Of a DNA stretch of 64,000 nucleotides, positions 45,477 to 56,399 are shown one piece after another. The notes beneath the pieces are model-generated. The model saw nothing but the letters and a program-made list of their open reading frames with translations, was not told the DNA's origin and did no database searches. The position numbers and the translations under genes are program-made. This DNA comes from Anaspis maculata (lineage: Eukaryota; Arthropoda; Insecta; Coleoptera; Scraptiidae): contig OX421964.1 of NCBI GenBank assembly GCA_949128115.1, positions 46,540,601-46,604,600 of the forward strand, in the 5' to 3' direction. Each line of letters starts with the position of its first letter. Position 1 is the first letter of the stretch.

Positions 45477-47000
45477 GGCCAGGCGGTAGGTCATTCTGGA
45501 TAGAAAAAATTCCGACCAAAGCTTTTATGGTGTCAAACTCTTCCTAAGGTGAGTAGGTATCTACCACTGAGTTTCCGCCCAAAAACAAAAACGAGTTGTG
45601 CTGATTCCTCCACATCTGCCCAAAGGTAAAAGATGTCTTGAAGGTGCAAAAGAACCTGTTAAACCCCCGTACTTTTTCATTTTATTTGCCTTAATGCAAA
45701 CGCACAACTCTTACGCAAACATTGGAAGCATTTGTCATCATCTCTGTGCCAGTCTTACTGTTGAAAAAAAAGATTTCTTTGTGCGGGTCAGATAAATCAC
45801 ATTTAATTGTTTTTCCACAAAAGAAAACGATGGAGCAACATGTATTTTGGATGTTTTCTAATAACTCGTACCCATTGAACCCATTTATGGTGCTAAAATT
45901 TCAATAACAGCATTTTTGAAGATGTTGCCCGCTAAGAAGTGAATAATTTTCACCCGCCTGTTCAGCAGCAATTTTTTCAATTTTACCAAACACCGTTCTC
46001 GAAAATTTTATAGGGAATGACAAGCTGGAACTCTTTTCTAATGATATTATGTCTGACTTAACCGCGGCACGCTTTTTGAAAGTGTAGGAAACTGATTTCT
46101 TTTCGAGCTGTTCTATTTTATCCGCGTGCGGCCGTGCCTACTTGACATGGACCGGACTGATTACAAAGCTTGGAAATGTACTCTCTTCCAGCTTTAAAAC
46201 ATGACTATTATTGATAAAATAATATATAATTTCTTCATAAATCAATGTACAAAGTCTTAATAATAATGGTCGTGCTTTAAAGCTGAAAAAGAGTACATTT
46301 CTAAGCTCGTGTAATCAGTCCGGTCTATGTCAAGTAGGCACGGCCGCACGCGGGTGAAATAGGATCGCTCGATAAGAAATAAGTTTTTTAGGCTTTCAAG
46401 TGCGTGCCGCGATTAAGCCAGGCACGATATAGTTAAAGAAGAGTTTGAGCTTTTCATTCCTTATAAAATTTTCGCAAACGGTGTTTGGTAAAATTGAAAA
46501 AATTGCTGCCCAACAGGCGGGTGAAAATTATTCACTTCTTAGCTGGCAGGATCTTCAAAAATGCTGTGATTGAAATTTTAACACCATAAATGGGTTCAGT
46601 GGATACGAGTTGATAGAAAACATCCAAAATACATGTTGCTCCATTGTTTTCTTTTGTGGAAAAACAATTGAATGTGATTTATCTGACCCGCACAAAGAAT
46701 TTTTTTTTTCAACAGTAAGACTGGCACAGAGATGATGACAAATGCTTCCAATGTTTGCGTAAGAGTTGTGCGTTTGCATTGAGGCAAATAAAATGAAAAA
46801 GTACGGGGGTTTAACAGGTTCTTTTGCACCTTCAAGACATCTTTTACCTTTGGGCAGATGTGGAGGAATCAGCACAACTCGTTTTTGGGCGGAAACTCAG
46901 TGGTAGATGCCTACTGACCTTAGGAAGAGTTTGACACCATAAAAGCTTTGGTCGGAGTTTTTTCCAGATTGTAGTGATTTTACCGACATACCGCCTGGCC
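45477..47000. mobile_element. 1.52-kb foldback element, copy B
   Basis: Near-identical to copy A at 23890-25409, same orientation and ends, flanked by TA (45475-45476, 47001-47002). A 6-bp insertion (AAAAAC duplicated) near 45585 and scattered substitutions separate the copies. Confidence 0.93.
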
Positions 47001-47002
47001 TA

Positions 47003-48892
47003 TACTATATAGGCAATTTGATAACCTTTCATTTGAACCGAGCCATTTATCGAGATAACTGCAAAAAATAAGTATACTTGAAGTGCACTAATAATTCAAG
47101 ATGGCAGTGATTCCACACTTATCGATGAGGGCTTCTCACACAGTATAATCAGCAATCTTTCGAGAACATCTCTGTACCAATTTTCAAAACTACACTATTT
47201 ATTTTCGAAATTTCTTCTCCGTTGACTGATGACTGGGATATGGGAGGAATTCCTGGCGAAAACGCAAGTCCTTCGAAGAAGGTGGAATCCTTGAGGGCGA
47301 TACAATTCCTGCTTGATCTGATGATCTGAAGGATATATTTTCAACACTGGGAGTCTGTAGAATGTAGGTAGACGGTAGACGTCTAGATGCGACAGAGTTG
47401 AGAACCTTCTTCGGGCAGAAGGGGACCACCGGTCGTACAAAATCAGAGGACGAGGTATTCACGTAAAATTAGGTGGGAACTGGGAAGTGGGATTAGTGGG
47501 AGTACAATATAGCAGTTTCGATTCCACTGCTTTGTTAAAAATCAGTTGATTTGGCTTGAAATTACATTCTCTTGACTTCGATATGGTATTTTTTGGGAAA
47601 ACGCATTAGAACGCAGCAGAAACATCATTTAAATCCAAAGCAATAACATCAACAACAACATGTATGCGATGTATGCTATTTATTAATTTTAATTTAATCA
47701 ACCTCTAGGTTACAGCAACCCATCCAAAAAACGTTACTTTAATGTCTCCATTACATAACAAGTCCGGCAAATCGGCAATGAACTACTTTACGTAATGCAA
47801 ATGAATGTAAATGATCTGAAATGCGTGAATCCGCATCAGCGATCATCAGTGTCTTGCTATTCGCAGGAGTTTGTTTGTACGACATGTAGGTATAAGTAGA
47901 TATAAGTAGGTATATTTATCTATGCTGAAATCAGAATGTTCTGGCATCTATTAGAGTTAGAACAAGCACTCTATAGGTGAAAATACAAAATGGTTCTAAT
48001 ACAATCCAGAAATCAATTTCAAGTTGCATCATTATTTTGGATCAGTTCCATGGCATTATCGAGCCTAAACACAGTGTTTCAGGTTTAGTAATTATGTGAA
48101 CGGTTGTACAAATATCTGGTGATATACAAATAAATACTTAATAGGTACCTATAGTATAATATACCTCTATCTACAATCTGTCAAGTATGCGTTTGATAAA
48201 ATTTGTAATGCCTACTCCACACCCACACAAATAGGTGAATCTTGTCGTCCGATGAAGCAATGCAGGTAGGACCTGTGGCAGAAAAATTTTTAAAAATAAT
48301 ACTATCTAATAAACACCTTGTAAAGTAGTTAAGACGCTATTATAAACTGCTCAAAGCATTAAAGCTCTAGAACCAGAATACATCTGTTGATTTTACAAAT
48401 TTACAGAAACTTCAACCTTTAGGCAATAATAAGAAATCAAAATTTGATAATAAGACTGGGATCTTTCCGTCTCATTTTTCCACAAGAACTTTTGATACGA
48501 ATAGGTTCAAAATGAGTTAATCCATCGCGGCAACATTTTGGCAAAGTACTTAGATAAACCAAAGCATTTCATGCTAGTAAAAAAGTTTTTTCTAAAATCT
48601 AACGCTCACATTTTCCTCTCAATAGTAGATGATATAACAAGTGCTTAGTGTTATATCGTTTTAACCCGAAAACAACTGTCACTCTCGGAATTTTAGTCAG
48701 ATAATATCAGGCATCGGGTGTATTTTTTGGAATGAATGATAGTTGGTTTGAGGAATTTAAACATTTTACTCGAATAAAACACAAAGTTTTTAATTAGCAG
48801 GCAAGAGTTGAATTTTGCTGATTATTGTCCAGATAGACTACTAGTAGAAATGGTAGTTTCAGTGTATCATTGTATGGTAGAATTTGTATAGA
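47003..48892. other. No convincing gene or element
   Basis: An 88-codon frame at 47199-47462 (minus) has a protein-like composition but opens at a GTG, so it could at most be part of an exon. TATAAGTAGG-type short repeats occur near 47888-47920. Confidence 0.35.
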
Positions 48893-49019
48893 ATCGGACT
48901 GGAGGCAATAAATGAGTAGAATTTCTTCAATTTCGCCGACGTTTAAGACCACGCAAATGTGGTCGAAACGTCGGCGAAACTGAAGAAGTTCTACTCATTT
49001 ATTGCTTGCAGTCCGATTC
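48893..49019. mobile_element. ~127-bp hairpin element
   Basis: Arms of ~60 bp, starting GAATCGGACTGGAGGCAATA and mirrored to 49019, meet at a short loop around GCAAAT. Only a few mismatches separate the arms. A target duplication is unclear. Confidence 0.8.
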
Positions 49020-49223
49020 CCTGCTAAAAAACCAAGATAATTTGAAATGGTTGAAATGGCGGACGCTAGAAACAAAAGCACAGATTATGTATAGGTGCTA
49101 TTATACCTATAGTGTGCTCTTTTCATTTGCTAGTATGCAATAATCGATAGCTTAAACCGAGTCACGTGGGTCTTATTTGGTTGTTCCGATTGGCTGAATT
49201 GGGTATTAATAGGTGTACTCGTA

Positions 49224-49376
49224 CAGTGATTGACCATTTAAACGCATACAGCTTTTGACACGGAGTGTACTGATTTGATGAATTTTGGCTACCCAGTTAT
49301 GATACAAAACCAAAATTTCAAAAATCAGTACACTTCGTGTCAAACGCTGTATACGCGATTTAACGGGCAACTACTG
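49224..49376. mobile_element. 153-bp Tc1/mariner-type MITE
   Basis: Inverted ends CAGTGATTGACCATTTAAA and complement (with mismatches), then TGACACGGAGTGTACTGATT mirrored, are flanked by TA (49222-49223, 49377-49378). Confidence 0.8.
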
Positions 49377-49379
49377 TAC

Positions 49380-51530
49380 CAATAAGGTGGAAGGGAGTAG
49401 GAAGCAGAGCGAAGTCAGGACATGACGACCGAAAAGAAGAAAATGTAATGAGTTCGTTCATCATGGTGTTATACGGTGAACGATAATTGTCCAAAAAAAT
49501 TTGAATGAGCGCGTTGACTGCGCAAGAAATGTTTAAAATATAGGTAGGTACAACGATAAAATCTACCGAAGAAGGAACAGAGAGAACCTTATATTATACT
49601 TTTTTGCAAAAGCTCAATAATAACAGAGATACAGCTCTTCAAAATTTGACATTTTTCTTGTTTTTCATAAATAATTTATACTCGAATTGAGGTGTTTGGC
49701 TGAAATTTGTCAACGTCTTCTTTTGATTGAGCACGCAGCATCCACCTATTAGTCAAATTTCTCTAAAATCCATCCAGTGGTGAAAAAATTCGAATGCCTA
49801 GAAAAATTTAAGGGGTCTTTTAATTTCTTCTGTGCTTTCTCCTATAGCCGTTTGGCTACTTTATTCTAAGACATCCTGTATGCAGATGTTTTTTAATTTA
49901 GCACCATGTATCTACCTATAGCCTCCGAGATAGCCTCCAACTCTATACCATTTATTAGATTAGATTTGTTGGTCTCGTTAATTATCCTTTTGTTGGAACA
50001 GGATTTCGGTTTAGTACCAGCTTCTGTGGTCTTTTCATCAACGGACAGCTCGTATAGATCTGATTAATGCGATTCCCAGCACAATACGCATTTTGGAGGC
50101 TTCGAAATTACCACTTGAAGAGGGAGGGGGGCTTCTCTGTTGTTGTATAACCTTATTATAATACCTAATATCATAAATACTGATCGTTATTGCCTAATTG
50201 TAAAAACTATACAAATACAGGCTGTTCAATTAAAAAACAGAAGTTGATGTCATAGAATGATCGAAAGAACTCTTAATTCAGGCAGGCTGTGGCCTGGTCA
50301 AATTCAGGGGTGCGAAGTTGCGTTTGGCTAGGGGCTAGGGCATAGCCTGCCTAAATTAAATTAAGTATTCATTTGATCACACGATAGTTGTATCGAGGGG
50401 AGCCATTCCGATATATTGAAGAAGGTACTTCTTTTCGTAATCAAAATCTTTTCGCCTCAACAGCTCTGACAGTACGTGCTCCATTTGTCGCAACAGCTTT
50501 GTATGTATACTTACCTACCTTTTTTTTTACAGAATTATAATACGAACTGCTAATTACTTGGAAAAGGGTCGCATGAACCTTTTTGCCACATCGGCGACAA
50601 AGGTTCGACTTGCTGTTCATTATACCTGGACTACGGAAATTCGCATTGAGCTGACTGTTTCATTACAGAAATCGACTGAGATGTTTGAATACTGTTTTTT
50701 TCAATGACTTCCAGGGGCGTAGCGGATGTTTCGCCCCAATCGCTTGGTAATTATTATATTACAAGGATATCAGTCGTATATGCCGAAACACGAAGAAGCT
50801 GAATAGGTAGTGGCCCTTTAGCCTTTAGCGCTTGCGTACGTTGTTCTTGGGAACTCGCAAATCGAATTGTTTTTTTTTTTTTTTTGGCTTATTTAACATT
50901 GGCCTATTTCCGCAACGAGGCCTAACACCGACGGTAGTGAATGTTTTCCCACACTTAACAGGAAATTTCGCCGAACTCCTGTGTGTTCCAAACTTCCAAC
51001 AGAATAAGGTTGGGATTTTTAATGACCACCAACATCGCATGGGGGTCGGCACCATCCTTCACATTTTACGTGCTATGCGACACACATGTGCATTTAGCAA
51101 GCATTCCAACTAAATCAAAGAACTATTCTCAGGGCGAGAATGCGACCGCCTCCAGTGAGGATCATTGGATCAAGCCCACGACCTTTGACATGATAGTCGG
51201 ACCATACCACACCACAAGCTCCTCAACAGATCCAGCTTTTAATATGAATATGGGCACTGTTTTCGTTTCTCTTATTTTGAGGTTATTTGACATTTGTGTC
51301 ATTACATGATAACAAACCTTCTCTCTCTAGAGGATAGCCTGCATGCAATAGCCTGATAGCTCTGTTACTTTTCAACTCAAGGGAAGTGTTGCCAACGGTA
51401 CGATTTCGAAACAATTCAGGCACAATCCGACGAATAAACTCTCATACTAAAGTTATTATTCACCTGACGACGGCTATCAGGAACTTTATCAGGAGGTGGA
51501 AATATCTAGTACGTATGAATCTTGGTGTTA
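49380..51530. other. No convincing gene
   Basis: Short ORFs only; the overlapping frames at 50825-51113 contain an 18-T run and are not gene-like. Confidence 0.35.
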
Positions 51531-51711
51531 TTATAGTTGGGAGTTACCATGCCTGTAAAGGTTTGGCCACCCTTTCAAATTTGTTCTTTGAGACCCTTAG
51601 AGACATTTAAGAAGGGTGGCCAAAGTAAGTCTCTGGTGAGTTTTCTGCAGGACACCGGAAACAAAATGGCGGCTCAAAAATATCTGAAACAATTATAACT
51701 CGGCCTTTAGT

Positions 51712-51743
51712 TGACCTACGAATGAAATTTCGTAGGTCAACGG
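51712..51743. repeat. Perfect short palindrome in the left arm
   Basis: GTTGACCTACGAA and its exact complement TTCGTAGGTCAAC flank a short spacer. The right arm has only one half (TTCGTAGGTCAAC), so the second half was gained or lost after the arms separated. Confidence 0.7.
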
Positions 51744-52562
51744 TTGTATTTATGTTCATCCTTTTGTTAAAGAACATAGATAATTAAAAAAAAATAATGT
51801 AGGGTAAACAGCACCAGTAAATGACAGAACTACATTATTTCCCAATATTTTGAAACGTTTTTTCTCGACTACACTGATAACACCTAATGTGATGTACAAT
51901 TGTTTTTTAGGGCCTTTAAAGGCAATTTAGGCAGGTGGCCAAACTGATCCACCAGAAAGTTCAACACAAGGCCCCGAAGACAAGATGGCCGACAAAAATA
52001 ACGAAACTATTTATTATAATTCGGCTTATATTTTATCATTGTATAACTACTACTAGTAGGTCAGCCTCGGGTTTAGGATGTTATTACGAGAGGTCGCACA
52101 AATCGGGAAAGAGCACCCGTCCTGGAAGAAATTATTCGCCATCTAGCAGCAAATTCAGCAAACTGATAAGGTGCGCTGCCCGGCTTTCACAAGCGATGAG
52201 GCTTGGTGCATAACTAATTGGCTCTGCCCACGGTCTATTGTTAATAATCGAGTGTACAGTTAGTACTTATGCCCAATGCACTTTACTACCTGAAAATGTG
52301 TTTCTTTGCGCCTCGCCACTGCAACCACAGTACAGTGTGTGTAGTTTGTGTGGATTTTTGGCGCATAGTGCGAGTGCCTGTATCTCCTATTTCCAAAATA
52401 GTGCCTTGTTGGGTCCACTTCTTTGAAATTTTGGCGCTGCGCTCTCGCTAAAATTGACTATTGCTATGATCAGCTATTATGATTATGAATGATCTATGCA
52501 AATGCAGCTGAAAATGATCTATTATGGCCTCAAATTTCAGCCGTTTCATCAAAAACAAAATT

Positions 52563-52729
52563 TGCTCTCGTTTTCTTAGTATGTTATAACGAAAAGTTGT
52601 AGCAACATTTTTTTTTTGTAACGTCCCTTAACTTAAGCTCAATATGGGATGGAAGAGAAGTTGAGGGACGTAACAAAAAATGTTTAAGAATTCTGCTGAA
52701 ACTTATCGTTACTACTAAGAAAACGAGGA
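52563..52729. mobile_element. ~167-bp hairpin MITE
   Basis: CTCGTTTTCTTAGTA at the left mirrors TACTAAGAAAACGAG at the right, and GTAACGTCCCTTAACTT mirrors AAGTTGAGGGACGTAAC near the loop. It is inside the 51533-56397 structure. Confidence 0.75.
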
Positions 52730-53639
52730 AACATTTTTTTTCTCATGAATATATAAATTTACAAAAAATCCTAACATCAAAAATCTTCAGGATTTACAAA
52801 ATTTTCTTGTTAGCTCAATGGTGCCAAGCAATTTTTTTGCAATATGAATAATATGTTTCATGTTAGTTTCTAAATAGAAGAATGAGTTTTAAAAAATGTG
52901 TATACAAAATGTCTTTGTTTTAAAAAATGCTTTGAAGTTTTTTCAAGAATCGCCCTTTTCAAACTTATTGATAAACCTACAAAATTTCAATCAAATCCAT
53001 GCGGTCATTCTAAAAATATGGCTCATCAAAAAATTCGACAAAATAATGGAATCGCACCGTGTCGTAACTTCGAAACGAATGAACAGCGTTAGAGAAATTT
53101 CAAAGCCAGATCCTGGTTCGCCTGAAAAAACTGGACCTATCCTTGAGCTATGTCCATTTGGTGATTTCTCGCTTTTCCTCTCTCAAACTCAGATCAGAGC
53201 AGTGAGTTTTGTGGTAAAAGGAAAGCACCTAATTTCACCCTAAAATGCACGATGTAGCCATACTTCCGGAAAACAGAAATTTTGTCAGAAACACGTGACT
53301 CCTGTCAAGTTGGTTTCAAAAAATTCGGCTCCATATCCGTAAAGAAGACACGTACAGCTCTTAGAACTTTGATTTTTTGCTGGCATTTCATCGATAATTT
53401 TCGAAAACCGGTTGAGGAAACTTGAATTTCACTAAAATCCAAACAGTGGCATCAAAGTTACAAAATAGTCTCACAAAAATTTCCCAAGAATTGATTTTTG
53501 AAAATTCTGTCCATCACTTTCTCTTTACTTCGATTGCAAAGTTCTTGTACCTACAGAGATGAGATATTGCTAGTTTGTTCATCAAAATAGGTGTTTTTCG
53601 AAATAACAGAGTGCATTCGCCAAATTTTAGGCGGGCTTT

Positions 53640-53733
53640 TTGAAACAACCGGACAAAAACATTTGAATCCTACTCGAAAATTTTGTTTATGACAAATCTG
53701 CGTAAATGAATTGGTTTGTCCGGTTGTTTTCAA
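53640..53733. mobile_element. ~94-bp inverted-repeat element
   Basis: GAAACAACCGGACAAA and TTTGTCCGGTTGTTTTC face each other about 90 bp apart. A MITE remnant is the likely explanation. Confidence 0.5.
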
Positions 53734-53924
53734 TATCCCACCATTACTTGCTCTTGCACGTGTGCAATATGGCCAGATACGCGGCAGAAATCTTTGAAAT
53801 GTGTACAATGCCCCAGTATTCAGGAAACTAACAATCGGAGGGAGCTTCCCGCTGCGCAGGAGGGCGGAGCCAATTTCACGGTAAATGATGAAGCCGAGCG
53901 CTCAACCCAGCTTTCGCGCTCTTT

Positions 53925-54485
53925 GCTGAGTTTCGAAAAGCGACAGATCCTGAACACGCCATCTGTCCGTGCTTTACACAACCTTCACAATTTGAACGGA
54001 GGCTGGCCTACTAGGAGTAGTTATACAATGATTTTATATTTGACCTACAGCATCTGGTGCATTCCAGAGCGTTCGTGTATGTGAAACTGAAGGTAGACTT
54101 CAATGCTCGATCAAGAAAGATCTGTCCATTTTGGCGGAGGCGCCGCTCGTAGCCCGGCAGAATTATACGGGTAAAGTGTACGATTATTCAGGAATGATCT
54201 AGAAACCGCATATGCCAGACCACCATGGAATTTGCTGGAAGTAGACAGAAAGCTCGAGAACATTATTCGGAGGCCTTATATAAGGCATCAGCCGGCAGCT
54301 CGCGACAGTATTGAATTGGAATGCGAAGGGATAACACGTGCGAAGCAAGCGGAGTACCTGCGATATAATTCCAAGCGTGAATAATTGTTGGTGTATTGAT
54401 TGTAGTAGTACGCAGAAATAAACAGTGTTTGTTTTAAAACAATCGTCTCAATTATATTCGAAACCGTACGCGAAATATCGTAACA
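53925..54485 (+). mobile_element. LTR fragment, second copy
   Basis: It aligns with the reverse complement of the solo LTR at 11788-13265 over GCATTCCAGAGCGTTCGTGT, GGAATTTGCTGGA and ACGCAGAAATAAACAGTG, and ends CGTAACA followed by ATATT as in the other copy. The nested foldback of the first copy is absent, so this copy gives the empty site. Confidence 0.7.
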
Positions 54486-56399
54486 ATATTCTAGAAAAAA
54501 GTCTAGTTTTTTTGCAATGCACTGACTGTACATAGTGTATCTCTGTCCTGCCTAGAGCCAAAGTGAGTCTCGGGGAAGTTCCCTGCAGGATCCCGAAAAC
54601 AAGATAGCGGTCAAAACTATCGGATTATAGTTAAGTCGGCTCATATTCGACCTACGGATGAAATTTAAACGATTTATTAAATGATATATTATAATGATCG
54701 CAATTAATATTGATTATTTATTGTTTTATCTCTTGCTTATGAATAAAGGTAATTTCAAAATCTGCATGTAGAGTAAGAGCACCAGTAAATTATCGCATTC
54801 CGCATTTTTTCTCAATACTTGGCGCGTTCTTCCTTCTCCCCTTGGCAATGACCGCATCCATGCGTCAAAAATGTCGGGATTGGAAATAACAATAACTAGA
54901 CTATCGGCTTATACGCCATGTACCCAGAATTGAAATACCACGAGTCAGATCTTTCTTGTCATAAGTGAACAAGAATGAAATGATCATTTATAATCAGCTA
55001 GAAGTGAACAAAATGTTCAACCAAAGAACGAATGATTGGAACTGAACGCTCGTTTTATAGCATGAGGGGATCAAGACAGACACCATTATTATAATCACCA
55101 AGTTCTCATTTCCAAGACTAGTTGCATGCGTACCTTCATCCCTTCCTATCCTGTGCTAACCTACGTATTCCCCTGAAGGTCAAATATGAAATAATATCCT
55201 ACATCCCTAATTGCTTATCTGGGAGCAGTGATCCAACCTGGGTCTACCTACCTCTGCTTCTCTTTATTTTCACCCCCCGCCTGAAGTACATCTCGAACTA
55301 GTCCTTTTTGTCTCAGTAGGTACTTATTCTACTATCCCATTATTCCTTTTCTTTACTGTTTTCCATTTATTCCCCTTTTTCTCACTTGTTCCAGTACTAA
55401 TGCTTTTTCTAATTATTCTTGTCCTCCATATAATTTTTCCATCGCAAGTATCCCTTCCACCTGTCTGCCTTTTCTTCATTTTTGCTCAAAATATCTCCCG
55501 CCTCGTTCCTGATGTCAGTGTTACTTGGCTGGATATCCCTTAATAAGTCAAATTTCCCTACTTCTCACTCATCTTCCACTTCTTTGCACATCTCCTCAAT
55601 CCGTTGTTATTTGGCTTTCCTACACTAGTTATTATTTCCTACATCGTGACAATATTTATTTATTACTGAAGAGATACAGCAATCCGTGGATACAATGACT
55701 GATAGCTGTATTCATCTTAGAGTCGAAAGGACCCGAGTTACCCTGATTCAAATTGCTCAAAAAAAAGAAAATTGCAAAAAACTCGACTTTTTTTTTTGGA
55801 AACTAATCATTTATTACTGCTGCCGTCACCCTACATTAAGAGTTTAAGGTGATGATGTTCATCAACAAAAGGTGAAACATTGATGATCGTTTCCATTTTA
55901 TTCTTAGGTCGAATATAAAATAAAGCCGAATTCTAATAATCAATTTCGATATCTTTGTCGGCCATCTTGTCTTCGGGGCCTTATGCTAAACTTCCCGGTG
56001 GCTCACTTTGGCCACCTGTCTAAATTGCCTTTAAAGGCCCTGAAAAACAATTGTACATTACATTAGGTGCAGTCAGTGCAGTCGAGAAGAAAACGTTACA
56101 AAATATTGGGAAAAAATGTAGTTTCCTCTGTTACCCTACATTACTTATTTTAATTATATGTTTTTCAACAAAAGGGTGAACATGAATATAACCGTTGAAA
56201 TTTCATTCGTAGGTCAACTAAAGGCTGAGTTATAATTGTTGGGCCGATATTTTTGGGCCGCCATCTTGTTTCCGGTGTCCTGCAGAAAACTTCCCAGGGA
56301 CTCACTTTGGCCACCCTTCTTAAATGTCTCTAAGGGTCTCAAAGAACAAATTTGAAAGGGTGGCCAAACTTTTACAGACATGGTAACTCCCAACTATGC

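Larger units (their letters stand above)
51533..56397. mobile_element. 4.9-kb structure with ~500-bp inverted arms
   Basis: The left arm (51533-52038) and right arm (~55905-56397) are diverged inverted copies beginning ATAGTTGGGAGTTACCATG. Each arm holds two related units in direct order: TTTGGCCACC...GAAACAAAATGGCGGC and GTGGCCAAACTGATCC...GACAAGATGGCCGAC, ~320 bp apart; an extra diverged unit lies at 54545-54850. The 3.9-kb interior has no transposase ORF but contains a hairpin element, a small inverted element and an LTR copy. It could be one large foldback transposon or two flanking copies of a repeat. Confidence 0.7.

Noticed and set aside
47199..47462. 88-codon minus-strand frame of protein-like composition
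   Set aside because: It opens with GTG, not ATG, and no convincing splice acceptor or homology is visible.
50825..51113. Overlapping ORFs on both strands, one with CGKTF- and CGN-like spacing suggestive of a zinc finger
   Set aside because: No His ligands at the right spacing, and a long T/A run lies inside the frame.
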